Position numbers and translations under genes: made by a program
Origin: Artocarpus heterophyllus
Taxonomy: Eukaryota; Streptophyta; Magnoliopsida; Rosales; Moraceae
Length of the DNA stretch: 64,000 nt
Direction: 5' to 3'
Assembly: GCA_025403435.1 (NCBI GenBank)
Contig: JAJQZP010000045.1
Coordinates: 124,001-188,000, forward strand
The notes under the pieces: model-generated
Seen by the model: only the letters and a program-made list of their open reading frames with translations
What the model was told of the DNA's origin: nothing
The model's database searches: none
Shown: positions 1-12,446 of the stretch, piece by piece
How the letters are laid out: every line of letters starts with the position of its first letter
Position numbering within the stretch: the stretch's first letter is position 1

Positions 1-1590
1 TTTCAGCATCGATATGTGAAATACGTTGTGCACCAATGCTAACTTAGGAGGTAAAGCTAGTTTATACGCAATGTCAACCACTCTCTTGAGTATCTTGAGG
101 GTTATGTGTATCTTGAGCTTAGTTTTTCTTTCTTGCCAAATCTCATTACTCCTGTCATTGGTACTATCTTGATAAAAATTGAGTGCCCAACTTGGAATTT
201 CAAAGGTCTATGTCATTTATCGACATAGCTCTTCTGGAAACTATGAGCAGTTTCCATTCTTTGATGGATCAACTTTATGTCTTTCGTGGTCTTTCCGATG
301 AAATTTGTAGATGACAGAGTCTTCTCTCTAGTTTCATACCAATGGACTGGGGATATGTACTTTCTTCTATAGAGTGCTTCATATGGCGCCATACCAATCA
401 AACCATGATAGTTGTTGTTGTACCAAAACTCCATTAACAAAAGTTTCTTGTCCCATCTTCCCTTAAAATCCATTACACATGATCACAACATGTCCTCCAA
501 TGTCTGGATGGTTTTCTCAGATTACCATCCATTTACGAGTGAAATGTCGTGCTGAAGGTGAGCTTTGTACCCATTGCTTGATCTACACTCTTTGAAAATT
601 TGGATGTGAAACGGCCATTGGGGTCAGAAATGATGGATTTTCATACTAAACTATCTGAGCAACATACAGCTGAGCCAATTGTTCCACTAAATTTCCTAAT
701 GTAATGGGCAAAAAGTGGGTTTGATTCTAGCAATCCTACCACAAAATCCATGGTTATCTTGTCCCATTTCTATTTTGGAATCTCAATTTTCTATAATTCT
801 CATATGAGATGCTAGTGTTCAGCTTTAACTTTTGACATGTGAGGAATTTGCTAATGAATTTAACAACATCATTCTTCATTTTGTGTCACCAGAAACTCTC
901 CTTCAAATCTTTGTACATCTTTGTCGCTCTGAGGTGAACAGAATATGGCATTCTATGAGTTTCTTCTAATAACTATTTCCTTAACCCTTTCTCACTAGAG
1001 ACGCACAATCTACCCTTACGGCAGAGTATGCCACCCTCAGAGATACTAAAATTTTGACTTTCTTCCTTCCTAAACCTCATTCTTGACATTAAGTAAGGAA
1101 AGATCTGCTTCTTGATGTTTTCTCATATTCTCGAGGACGGTCACTTGGAAGATTAAAGCGGCCAATCTTCCTATGTTCAACTTAATCCCTACTCCTCAAC
1201 GTCTTCCTAGAGAGGTTAGATATTGGTAGGATCATCATAAGGTAAAAGGTATGTTTTGGCTAAGAGCATCAGCTACCTTATTGGCTTTTCCTGGGTGGTA
1301 TAGGATTTTACAATCGTAATCCTTAACCAACTCAAGCTATCTGCATTGTCGCATGTTGAGCTTCTTTTAAGTAATATGTACTTGAGGCTTTAGTGATCTG
1401 TGAAGATCTCACACTTGGCTCCATACATATAGTATTGCCACATCTTCAATGCAAAAACTACAGCTACGAGTTCCAAAACATGGGTTGGGTAATTCCTTTC
1501 ATGGTCCTTCAATTGACGAGACACATATGCAATCACCTTGCCTTCCTATATCAAGACTACTCCAAGGCCCATTTTTGACACATCAATGTA
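1..1590 (-). pseudogene. Ty3/gypsy polyprotein remnant (RNase H to integrase C-terminus)
   Basis: Reading the minus strand, the RNase H domain comes first (about 1590-1250; it includes KMGLGVVLI, then [17 protein letters not shown] and the catalytic-site-like TDH). Next is a decayed spacer and integrase zinc-finger region, then the integrase core end (473-213: AEF-like MEFWYNNNYHGLIGMAPYEA, with the usual GMAPYEALYRR motif). The C-terminal segment reads LALPPKLALVHNVFHISML at 1-60. These motifs in this order are typical of plant chromovirus-type gypsy elements (Tekay/Del-like). Several stops and frame breaks interrupt the reading frame, so it is dead. RT, protease and gag are absent at the 1590 side. 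The element would continue leftward beyond the window toward a chromodomain and 3' LTR. Confidence 0.88.
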
Positions 1591-2242
1591 GATCATATTT
1601 TTTTTACATAATTTTTGAGGTCTACTTTAGATAAGATCAAAGTACACCAAATGTACTAGGTTTTACTTTAGCAGTCTAATTTCAACCAAAACTGTATTCT
1701 TTTTATTCTGACCAGTACGATTTAAAAGAGGTATTTTTCTTATGTCTAAAAATATCTCAATACACTGTACATGCATATTGTTAAATTTCTATCAATAGTT
1801 GTTCATCTGTCTGTATGGGAACTAATTTTGTATTATTCTACTATGTTACTAACTTGATTGCTCTGAATGCCTCTGTATACTAGATATTAACATTGGGTAG
1901 ACTACTAATATTTTAATCTTGTTATCTTATATTTACTTTATGGGTATTTTTATCACCAAAATGGGATTTTAACATAGTTTATGTGATATTAATTTTGCCT
2001 CCTAAGGCACTCAACAAATTTTGAAACACTTAACTTACAAAATTTGTATATGTAAAATTCACCTTAATTCACTATAAGTCACACACATTATCCACATGAA
2101 ATTTCATTACATCTTAGTCAGAAAATTTCATAATTACAAAATATGAAATTTTGCTAACGAAATTTATTGTTTAAATCTTGATTAAATTCTAGATTTAAAC
2201 TAATAAATTTTCCAAATATTAAAATTAGGGCTTGACATTATA
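1591..2242 (-). repeat. Truncated gypsy LTR-like segment
   Basis: By eye this stretch resembles 5440-5984: shared pieces include the taattaaat/attaaattctagattt block and a clustered run of aaaatttcat-type words. Its right end (cttgacattata) resembles the LTR end cggtcattaca at 5974-5984. I infer a broken LTR start in minus orientation. It lies where the deleted RT/gag part of the pol remnant should be, so it implies a rearrangement or a second element. Confidence 0.4.
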
Positions 2243-2810
2243 AAAGTTTTCCATTTAATATTTTAACACCCAACTACTGGAGGGGCTAAAATTGAGACAA
2301 AGTAAAAGATTATGGACCAAAATAGAACTTTTTAAATGTTAGGGACAAAATCGAGGTTAAGGATAAACCTCATGAATCATTTGTAAAATTAATCCCAAAA
2401 ATATAATTAATATCAAGTGATTATTCTTTATTGATTAGCAAAAAACATATAATTCTTTTTCTTTATATTTAAATTAAGAGAAATGTTAGGATCACTACCC
2501 ATAATATTCTCTTTTTCACCCTCTATATTCTCTTCTTGCCATGTATTATTACACTTCTAAGAAAATAAAACCTTAATTATAGGCCATTATTTTTAAGTTA
2601 AAAATTTTCCCTTTTTTAACAATGGTATTGTTGGTTTCCACCACAATAATAATAATAATATTGTTGGACTTTGAGGCGCCCATAAGTATGCATGGCCCAA
2701 AAGTTGTCGGATTGTTATTTGAAATAAAATCCATACCAAGGGAAAGTATCATTTTTAAAATATTATAAAGTATGTACAATTTTTTTTAAAATATTATAAT
2801 TCACTTACAT
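2243..2810. other. AT-rich non-coding stretch
   Basis: I see no gene. It has a short (AAT)n run near 2645-2662 and words such as agggacaaaatcg and ggaccaaaat that are common in plant LTR sequence. A terminal-repeat-like motif starts at 2476 (see findings). Confidence 0.4.
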
Positions 2811-3379
2811 TAACTTTGGTAACTCCCAAAATACCTTTACATACTTGTATTTACATAATTAATACTTTTACTTTTATAACATCTTTCTTTTAAACATTTC
2901 ATATCAAAATAACTTTAAACATACATAGCGGAAAACATTACAGTAGCGGACTCCATACCCAATCTGCACACATCATCCGTCCGTCAGCTCATCATTACGA
3001 TTCATTTTGACCTTTTCGTCAGAATACCCGCAACATGAAAAACTTAATGAGCTAACGCCCAGTAAGTCCCATATAAACCTACATGTACATTCAATAAAAT
3101 GCATGATCTCATTATGCTTTCTTATAATCCTTCTTTATCATTATCATTTCTTATCTTTAACTAGGGCCCAAGTGTTCGTACCATTGCGCAATTTCATTAG
3201 GTCTACATAACATCATGACCGTAACATATCCTTTAAACTCCCCTTGAGTTAGGAGTCGGTACGATACTTTTTTTAATTCCTGGTGATACATTTACCAGTC
3301 TATTTATTATAGTTGACATACCATGCATGAAGTGATAATCACATATTATCTATGAAACATAAATTCTCTTGCATAGCAT

Positions 3380-3860
3380 CGTACACACAGGTACTTACTT
3401 TATATACTCACTGGTACACATTAATATACGCACTGGTAGGTAGCATAATGTACTCATAGGTACTTAACATAGAATATACACTGGTACACATTAATATACA
3501 CACAGGTATATAACATAATGCACTCACAGGTACTTAGCATAAAATATACATACAGATACCTACTTTATACATACTCAAGTATTTATGATTGTACACACAG
3601 GTACGAAATCATGATACACATGCTCATTTTCATTATTGTACACACAGGTACATAACATATTATACACACATATACGAAATCATGGTACACATGCTCATTT
3701 TCATTATTGTACACACAGGTACATAACATATTATACACACAGGTATCCATTCGTATGCTTACAATTATTCATACATGACTATACCCCTAGGTATTCATAT
3801 CATGGCAAACATACAAGTTTACACTTAATTATACGCACAGGTATACATATACATACATTT
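3380..3860. repeat. Degenerate minisatellite-like cluster
   Basis: Many loosely repeated words of the form cacacaggtac and actggtacaca alternate with ataacatatta. The cluster sits inside the reverse-oriented LTR-like region. It ends with the clean tandem pair listed separately. Confidence 0.6.
3602..3743. repeat. 71-bp tandem duplication
   Basis: Two nearly identical 71-bp units, 3602-3672 and 3673-3743, both begin tacgaaatcatg. They differ at only a few positions by eye. Confidence 0.85.
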
Positions 3861-5984
3861 CTTTCTAAACCTATATTTCATACTGTAGGTGGGAAGGGTA
3901 CTTACTTGATGTGAATGTCGGGCAACTTAACCTCGATTTTCCTTCTCCTAGACTCCTAGGATCCTGTTGGCCAATTACAAAGCCATTAGCCAAATTTCAC
4001 TATGTTTCGATACGAAACATCCGTTAGTTAATAAATCGAGTTGCATTACTATGTACAACTCTAAAAACCACTGGTTTTTTCTTATTTCTATCTAACTCTA
4101 CATTATCGTTTCTAACGAAGGGCGAGAACCTTTCTAGTCGTTTTCTTATCTCATTGGAAACATTTCAAAGCAGTTCGGGTTATTTGGACAAAAATGACAG
4201 TTTTGCTCTCCGTGGGTCTATTAACTTACCCGAACTCGATTTCGTTATTCTTATGAAAATAACCACATATTAATTTCAAAATAACACCCTAGTGGGTTAA
4301 ATCTCTTTATTTCTCAATTATGCCATATTTTCATAAAACTTTACGGTTTAGTCCTTGAACTGAAAATTTTGAAGATTTTATCCCCGGGACTAAAATTTAC
4401 TTCTTTGCATCAAAATTTCCTATTTTTCTCAAGGATCATTTTTACTTAGGGTACCATACCTTGAATCATTTTGAAAAATAATATTTTTGCTATTTAACAC
4501 TTTTTTCACTTTTAACATATTCTTGAAAAATCAAAAACTCACAAACGATTGAGTTTTTTGACAAATCGCCCTTATAGCCTAAAAGTTTCATCGAGATCTA
4601 CAACTTTCATGTTTTAACTTTTCCCAAAATCTCACTGTACAAGGGTGTTTTTGGCTATTTTTCAAATCTGCCCAAAAGGAACTTTTTCGTTCAATTTAGT
4701 CCTTATGGCATTTTTACAAAAATCCATTTCAAACTTGCAATTCTACCCCTGGAGAAACTATTCCATACCTTAATCAAAAGATTCTCATGCTCAAACATTA
4801 CTTTTGCAATGTCTATCATCAAAATTACAAAAATAAGACTTTTTGCAGAAATTGATATTTTGCACTATAAACCAAAGTTTCACAACTTAAACTTGTCATT
4901 CAACACATATACATGAAATTTCATCAAATATGTGCTCAAGAACTCACATGCGTTTTGAGAAATAAAAATCAAAACAAAATTCAAAACTTTGAACTTTAAA
5001 ACTTACCCAAATAACGCTTTTTGGATTTCTAGCCTTCAAAGTTCCTTTGAACTCCCTCCTAGGCTTCCTTTCCATGCAAAAATACCATGGATTAATTTTT
5101 CCTCTTTACCCATGAAAAATCCCTTGAAAACTCATTAAAAAGTTTAGGATTTTACCTTAAAACTTGTGGGAAATCCTTGTACTTGCTTGTAAAACTTGTT
5201 TGGGACCATTTTTGCAAAGTTTGGGGGCTGAGAAAATTTTTTTGGAAGCTTGGTTATGGCTGCCGGATCTTGGAGCAAAAGAAAGGAAATGAAATTTTGT
5301 GATAACTTTGCCTTAAATGCTTCCTTATCATATTTGATGACTCATGATCATCCATTAGACTACCCTAGGTGTCCTCATCTTATTGGGCCACATTGCATGG
5401 CTTGTTGGCCCAATAGAATTCAAGCAAATGTCCACTTTATGGAATTAAAAATTTATACTGTGTAATTTTTTCATCACATAGTATTTTTCCTATACTGCCG
5501 TAGTCAACTCAGTGTACTTTCTATCCTTAGACTGTATTAAAATATTTAACTTACTTTTCGTTCACTTTTGGAGGTTAATCGTGACATTTTTCGTATCTGT
5601 ATTTTCATTTAGCAGTGTTCTTATATTGCGCTGACCTTCTTTCTACCCCCGGTTCGAGTTAGGACAACCTCTATATCTTATTTACATTCTAATTATCCAT
5701 TTGTTTATATCACAATTTTACAATTAATTGTGACATAAAATTCATTTTGTGGATATTATGCACAAATCTCTGAGTCATCAAACTCATAAAATTTATATTT
5801 TACAATATCCACCATTGCATTACATATGCCATAAAATTTGCAATAAATGACGCTCATTCATATTTTATTGTAATTTTCATAAAAATTACTATTTTTACAA
5901 GATTTCACATTTTTAAGAATAAATTCATTAATTAAACCTAATTAAATATTAGATTTCATTGATGACATTTCCTCGGTCATTACA

Positions 5985-6628
5985 CAAATGAGCAAAATAG
6001 ATAATCTATTAGGCTTTCTCCCTTTCTCTATTTACTATTCTTCCATTGAGTTCTCTAGTTACGGATTCTTGTAGTTGTTTGAGTCTTATAGTGTAACAAC
6101 CATGCATGCCCTGAGCAATGAAGAATGTGTCTTAGACTGTGTTCGTAAAGGATCATGACTTGAAGCATGAAGATCATATTTGTATATGTAAAGTACCATA
6201 GGGCTTCTCATGGTGATACCTATACCGATGTCAATTTGGAAATCCAAGCTAACACCACCAGTAGTAGTATACCTGGTAGGTTTTTCTTCGAGTATAAAAA
6301 TCAGAAACTAGATAGAATGAATAAAAGCAAAGAAATAATATGAATTGTTGTTAGGCAATTTGGCAAAGAAAGAAATTTTACTCTACATCCGGTAGAGCAT
6401 ATAGATGTTTTAGCTATCGAACTAACTTTTCAAGAGTCTAATCTGTGACTGAAAGCAGTTTTGTATCACGAATTGTAAATTTTTGACATAGACAATCCTA
6501 GATCAGATATTAAAATCGTAATTTGATGGCTAAAACACCCTGCTCTATTGGTAGAGCACAAAGGTATTCTCTATTATAAAAATTCCCTAGTTTTTGAACC
6601 GGATTACAAGTTTGTTTTTCACCCCCAT
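5985..6628. other. Unassigned stretch before the nad6 fragment
   Basis: No gene is recognised. The sequence is less AT-rich than its surroundings. I could not tell whether any of it is also mitochondrial. Confidence 0.3.
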
Positions 6629-6805
6629 GCTAAAAATCCGGTACATTCCGTTTTGTTTCCCATTCTAGTCTTTCGCGACACTTCAGGTTTACTTCTTTTG
6701 TTAGGTCTCGACTTCTTCGCTATGATCTTCCCAGTAGTTCATATAGGAGCTATAGCCGTTTCATTCCTTTTCGTTGTTATGATGTTCCATATTCAAATAG
6801 CGGAG
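6629..6805 (+). pseudogene. nad6: Nuclear copy of a mitochondrial nad6 internal fragment (NUMT)
   Basis: The translation contains AKNPVHSVLF, then DTSGLLLLLGLDFFAMIF, HIGAIAV and FLFVVMMFHIQIAE. This is the highly conserved second to third membrane segments of NADH dehydrogenase subunit 6 of mitochondrial complex I. About 59 of roughly 205 codons are present, and they stay in frame. The native start and the C-terminal two thirds are missing, so this is not a functional gene. Residues P, R, P and S occur where the edited mitochondrial protein usually has L/F, C, L and L. That is the pattern of unedited mitochondrial DNA, suggesting transfer as DNA rather than as edited RNA (inference from known C-to-U editing in plant nad6). 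A foldback transposon starts about 35 bp downstream. The enclosing open frame from 6548 to 6868 is accidental beyond this block. Confidence 0.88.
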
Positions 6806-6839
6806 AACTATTTTAGTTTTTCTAAAAATAAAAGCCATT

Positions 6840-8482
6840 TTAAAAACACTACCAAATGGGCCCTTTAATCTCCATTTGGTATTGTTTTTAGTGTCGTTGG
6901 AAATATTGTTGCATGTTTATTAAGGCAAAAACTTCAACACCGTTTCCAAAAAAATCTCATATCCTAAAACAATATTTTCATTCATTTTAATTGCTTTAGG
7001 GGACATTTGGAGTATGATTTTCAAAACACAATGTGTTTTGGTCATTTACATAACAAGATGTGTATTAAGTGATAACTTTATCAAAATAGAGTTATTTTAC
7101 ACTTTAATTCACATATTTTCGCTATGTTTTTTTTATAATTTTCTTTAATTTTATATGATTTTATATATTTAATTTTTATTTTTTGTTAACTTGATTTTAT
7201 TTTTTTTTATTTTAATTGAGTTTTATCATCATCATCATCCTTTCAATTTATTTCATTTTATCCTCAAATATGTAGGTGAATTGACTATAAAGGCAAACAT
7301 GAAAATAGGGGTGTTCATAAAATTCGTGAATCCATGAGATTTGCCCAATCCAATTCAATCCAAAGATTTCGGATTAGATTGGGAAGAGTTTTGGATTTGT
7401 TTCAGATTGAGAAAACCTCAATCCGAAGATTTTGAATTGGATTATGGATTGAGAAATTCTCAATTCATCTAATCCGTTAATTTGAAACCTCATATATATT
7501 TACATATTTTATAATTTTAATAATATGTTTAAATAAGACTTTTTCATTTTTGTAAAAAAAAAAAAAAAAAACTTTTCCAACATTTTTTGTCAAGAAATTA
7601 TTATCAGGTTGTATTTAAAAAGTATAAGCCAATTTAAAAATAGGAAATTGTAAGTGAAGTAATTAAAGTTAATATGCTTTGAAGTTTTAAGTGTTACTGA
7701 TGAATAAACAATAATTTATTTTTAGTTTTTTTAGAAGATTTTATTTTAAGTTTTATTAAAGCTAGTTTGTCTTAATGATTGGTTTTAATAAATTTACCTT
7801 TTTTTAAGCTATTTTATAATATGAATTATTTATTTTAATTTTTAATGTTGAAAAAATTAGCATTTAATATTTTTATTTTAAAAGGTCATAGCTTAATCCA
7901 CGAATCCATGAATCCAATTCGAAGGTTTTAGATCGAATTGCGAATTGAGATTTTCTCAATTCAAAGGTTTTGAATTGGATTATGGATAGACCTTAAATTT
8001 ACAAAATCTAATCCGTAAACACCCCTACATAAACACCCTTATTTTTATGTTTGCCCTTATAGCCAATTCCCTGACACATACGAGGTGAAAATAAAATAAA
8101 TTGAGAGGATGATGATGATGATGATCATAATAATAATAATACTCAATTAAAATAAAAAAAATAAAATCAAGTTAACAAAAAATAAAAATTAAATAAAAAT
8201 ATCAAGAACATAGAAAAATATTTGCATTAAAGTACACGAATAACTTTATGTTAATAGAGTTATCACTTAATACACATCTTGTTATATAAATGACCAAAAC
8301 ACCTAGTGTTTAAAAAATCACACTCCAAATGTTCTTCTTAAAGAAATAGTTTTGTTTTAGGAAATGAGAATTTTTTAGAAATGGTGCTAAAGTTTTTGTC
8401 CTAAAAAACATGCAAAAACATTTCCAAAAACACTAAAAAAAAAGCAAACAGAGATTAAAGAGTCTGTTTGGTAGTGTTTTTA
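6840..8482. mobile_element. Foldback (long inverted-repeat) DNA element
   Basis: Left arm 6840-7318 and right arm 8027-8482 are inverted copies of each other. The left begins ttaaaaacactaccaaa and the right ends tttggtagtgtttttaa. Paired interior blocks include ctttaatctcc/ggagattaaag-type sequence, gtgtattaagtgataact against agttatcacttaatacac, and tcatcatcatcatcc against ggatgatgatgatga. Arms of about 450 bp without a transposase suggest a non-autonomous Mutator-like or foldback element. I did not find a convincing target duplication. Confidence 0.78.
7307..8026. mobile_element. Small non-autonomous element nested in the foldback centre
   Basis: It occupies the loop between the foldback arms. 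Its ends read aggggtgttc and aaacacccct, an inverted pair often seen in plant hAT-like MITEs. The inner sequence carries repeated aattggattatgg and tctcaattc words near both ends, also inverted. A second copy starts at 8483. The left border is ambiguous because the foldback arm also ends in gggtgtt. Confidence 0.6.
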
Positions 8483-9137
8483 ATTCAAAGATTTTGGATT
8501 AGATTAGGAGCAGTTTTTGATTGGTTCCAGATTGAGAAATTCTCAATCTGAAGATTTTGAATCGGATTATAGATTGAGGAATTTTCAATCCGTCCAATCT
8601 GTCATTTTAAAACCTCATATATGTTTATATATTTTATAAATTTATATATGTTTAAATAAGACTTTTCTATTTTTCTTAAAAAAAAACTTTTCCAATGTTT
8701 TTTGCCAAGTAATTACCATCAGGTTGTGTTTAAAAAGTATAAGCCAATTTAAAAGTGGGAAATTGTAAATGAAGTGATTGATGTTTATACGCTTTGAAGT
8801 TTTAAGTGTTGTTGATAAATAAACAATAATTTATTTTGAATTTTTTTTATTGAAGCTAGTTTGTCTTACATATTTAACTTTATTAAGCCACTTTATAATA
8901 TAGATTGTTCATTTTTATTTTCGATGTTGAAAAAATTGGCCTTTAATATTTTTATTTTAAAATGTCATTGCTTAATCTGCGAATCCGTAATCCAGTCCCA
9001 AGATTTTGAAATGGATTGGGATTTTTTTAATTTGAAAGTTTTAGATTAGATTGTGGATTGAGATTTTCTCAATTTGAAGATTTTAGATTAGATTATAGAT
9101 TGGTCTTAAATCTACAAAATCTAATTTGCAAACACCC
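8483..9137 (+). mobile_element. Second copy of the 7307-8026 element, left end missing
   Basis: From ttcaaagattttggatta to gcaaacacccctac it follows 7360-8026 block by block, including ctcaatctgaagattttgaa, the aacctcatatat block, aataatttattttgaa, and the end with aatctaatttgcaaac. It abuts the foldback right arm directly and lacks about 50 bp of the left terminus. Confidence 0.7.
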
Positions 9138-10764
9138 CTACATGAAAATATGGAGTTTAAAGGGAGTGAAAAGCATTAAAATTCAAATTTTAAACGTACA
9201 CCAAAACCCCACTATGTGTGAGAAGCTGATGAAGCGAAAACTTGCGCTCTGGGTTGTCGGATCGTCTTCACATGCAGCCAAATACGCCGCGTTATTGACA
9301 CGCGTCTAAAGTCCCTGGTGTTAATGCACTACCCAAGCTGCCCTAAATTTGTTACTCTGTGTTCCACTAGCTCCTGTGTGCAACCTCAGTCTTTGTCCTA
9401 TTGAAAGCCGCCACGTTGCCGACACTTGTCTAGGTCCAACCGTTGTTCGACAAGCGTATGGTGCCTTAGATGCTCTACTTTGGCAGATTCCTCCGCTTGG
9501 TTGGCGTGGGTTTTGAGGTAGAAAAAAAGATGAGCAGTCTCCATTTTATGAGGAGAATACTTGAGCTTTAAGGCTTCATTTTTGTGGAGTTTTGATTCTA
9601 AAGAGCAAAAATGAAGAAAAAGAAGAAGAAAAATAAAATAAAATAAAATAAAATATTTAGTTTAGTTTTTATTTTAGTTTTAGGTTTTATTTTTAGTTTT
9701 AGATTTAGTTATTTTATTTTTCTTTTGAGACATTATTGAAGGGCATTTTTGAAGCTACAAATTGGAAGAAAAATAAGATTCGGAGAGGAGTTTAGAGTAT
9801 GTGATGCCTCTACTTATTAGTTTCTCTCCCTTTTTTATTTTCTAAATCTTTATATGTTCTAAAAATGCTTGTATATTGGTGTTGTATTGGTGTTGTTTAT
9901 TGTTATTGTTATTGTTATTGTTATTTTTAGTTTTAATTTTAATTTTATTTATGCATTAATTTTGTGTTTCAGGGTTTTAATGGATCCAATTAATAATTTT
10001 GATTTGGTTTTACTCTCTTAAGTTGTTTGTTGATTATTAGTAATTGTCTATTCTGTTATGTGGTTAATGTTCTTAGTAACTTGGCCAATTATCAGGAAAT
10101 GTTGGAGCTGAATGAAATTGAAAAATGGATTTTAGACCTTGATCAATAATAGCTATTTGGAATAGAAATATATTTTTAATATATGTGTAGTCATTGTGAA
10201 TGCTTGAACTTGATGAGTTTTGTGTTAATTAATTTCTCATAGGAATATATGAACTTGATGAGGTTGTGTTAATTAATTTCTCATAGGAAGATATAGGTTC
10301 TAATTAACATAGATATTCCTACTAGTTGGTAATTTTATGCATTTGGCTAACAATTTCATTAACTAAAATTAATCATTTGGAGGGTAAATTTAATTCAAAT
10401 GAAGTTAAATGGTAAAATGAGTGTCTAAAACTTTAGTTTTCATTTATTTTTATTAGTTTTTTTATTTTCTTTTTGATCGATTATTCAACTAATCTTACAT
10501 TCAATATAATTTCAATAATTAACAATAATTAAACACAATCTCCATAGAAATGTACTCTATTTAATACTATATTACTTGTTTTTACGATATTGTGCACTTG
10601 CAATTTTTAGCTAAAATTTACGCAAAACACAGTGCGTGTTTTGGGTATTTTTCTTTTTCACATTCAATAATGAAAAATTTGTTATAACTTGTAAAAAATC
10701 ATTTACAATTAAAGTTTCTTTTTCTTGAAAAATTGGAGGACACATGATAGGATAGAGAACATAG
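9138..10764. other. Repeat-derived stretch without a recognised gene
   Basis: 9200-9560 is relatively GC-rich but has no reading frame I recognise. 9631-9655 is (AAAAT)n and 9893-9925 is (TTATTG)n. 10539-10603 (ctccatagaaatgtac, then gtgcacttgc) resembles an end sequence seen again in inverted form around 57681 and 61531, so 9600-10603 is probably the end of a repeat family I cannot name. Confidence 0.4.
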
Positions 10765-11151
10765 AGAGTGATCCTAACATTTCTCTCTTTTTTTTTTTGG
10801 TTATTTTTACATAATATTGACCCTTATATTCATTGATATGTTAATCAATATGCCTTCGGTATCTCTGTATTCGTTGAAGTATTAATTAAGCAAAAATTAT
10901 TTAAGTATAATTAATATTAGTGACGATTCTTCTATCACTTTCACAAGATCCCATTAAACATCTTTTAAGGGGGCAAATCCATTGCACTGCTGCTGTTGCT
11001 ACTCTGTGACGGCTTTTCCAGGACGCTTGTTATACTAATCCACATGGTTGTCGTTTTCTTTTACTTTGTTCTAGTCCCGTAATGTGCATCTTAAAAGATG
11101 TAAATCGTGTGTGTCCTCCTCTAAAAAAAAATAAAATAAATTGAACGAGAT

Positions 11152-11195
<44 letters not shown>

Positions 11196-12430
11196 GTGCA
11201 TTTTACTGCTTACTATATATATTTTCTTAGGAATTTAGTCTCTTATAATGCATTATTCAAAGTTTTGAATTTTTGTTTGGGAGAACTTTTAAAATGCCTT
11301 TGTTTTGGATATGAAAAATGAAAATAGAACCTTTTGAAAATGCATTTTGTTGTTTTCATGAGAGATTGCTTTGAGTATTAAAAAAAATGTATCAAGTATA
11401 AAAATGGTGAAAACATATTCAAAAATAAGGATGGGAAATGGAAAACGACCATAGAGTGTTTCACAAAAATACAAATGTTTTTTTAATAAATATTTTTAGG
11501 GTAATTTCTTTAGTAGAAATTGAAAAAGATACTCATAAGTGGGTTTCTATTTTTCAGCCATCAAATCTAAAAAAAATAATAATTTTAATCAGATTTAATA
11601 ATTTTAAAACAAACACAACTGATAGGGATTCTTACTAGAAAAGTCCCTTATTCCTAAACCATTTCTTGCTGATGAACCTCGAGAAACATGAGAAAATATC
11701 ACGGGCCTTATGATCCTCCCACTCAAGCCCAACAAACTCATAGATTGAGTTCTTTGGTATCATAATGCAATCAAATCGAATCTCACTTGCTATATATTTT
11801 TAAAAAAATTACATGTTATGTCACATTTTTAAAAGTTGTATTTATTTATGCTATACTTAAAAAAGTTTATACCACATCATCATTTATATTACATATTCAG
11901 TTATGCCACAAATAAACATATGTGGCATTTATAAAATATAAATCTTGGAAGATGGTATTTATGAAAATTTCTAAATATTTTCTAGAGCTCTAACTATTTA
12001 AGTTTATCTATATCTATATCTATATCGATATTTGTTTACTTATATACTACGTTAAAAGATACAAAGCCCCTTTATTTGTGAAGTTTCACGAGGAGGGGAG
12101 AGGATATTACCCTCTCTTTTTTTTTGCCTTTTTTTTGTTTTTGTTCTTTTTTTTTTCTTTTTCAACTTCTTCAACTATCTTTTTTTTTCTCATCATCTTT
12201 TTTTTTCATCCCTATCTTTTGTTTCCTTTCCTTTATTTTTTTGTCCTCCCTCTTTTTTAATTTTTATATTTATCTTAAATATTTTATATTTGTTCATTCT
12301 CATTTCTATGTTTTTTTGTTAAATGAGTATAACTAAATTTTACAAACAATTTTAGAACCATATATTAAAAAATATAAGTAGGTAATACACCAACATTGTC
12401 TTGCTTAGACATCTCTAATTCAAATGTCAA
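10765..12430. other. AT-rich non-coding DNA with microsatellite
   Basis: No gene is recognised. A (TA)n microsatellite lies at about 11155-11191 and a T/CT-rich tract at 12110-12270. Open frames in the T-rich tract are low-complexity artefacts. Confidence 0.5.
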
Positions 12431-12446
12431 TGTCATATTTGCTAAT

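Larger units (their letters stand above)
2811..5984 (-). mobile_element. Reverse-oriented long LTR of a Tekay/Del-like gypsy element
   Basis: On the minus strand it opens at 5984 with TGTAATGACCGAGG, close to the TGTAACGAC start of the LTRs at 20651 and 26005. Near its far end (about 3080-2930) it has the same order of words as those LTRs: cttactgggcg, gctca, catg, a GGACGG block, gggtatgga and aatgtttt. The length is also similar (about 3.2 kb). No coding region is supported; the small open frames inside are shadows. The lower boundary near 2811 is approximate because I could not find a matching inverted end. Confidence 0.5.

Noticed and set aside
3636..3914. 92-codon frame rich in H, Y and T
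   Set aside because: Created by the tandem cacacaggtac repeats.
6540..6560. ctctattggtagagca, resembling part of a tRNA
   Set aside because: No cloverleaf, no T-arm or acceptor stem can be formed around it.
9058..9309. 83-codon open frame
   Set aside because: Starts inside the repeat copy at 8483-9137 and has no recognised family.
12078..12336. F/L-rich open frames
   Set aside because: Product of a poly-T tract; low complexity.
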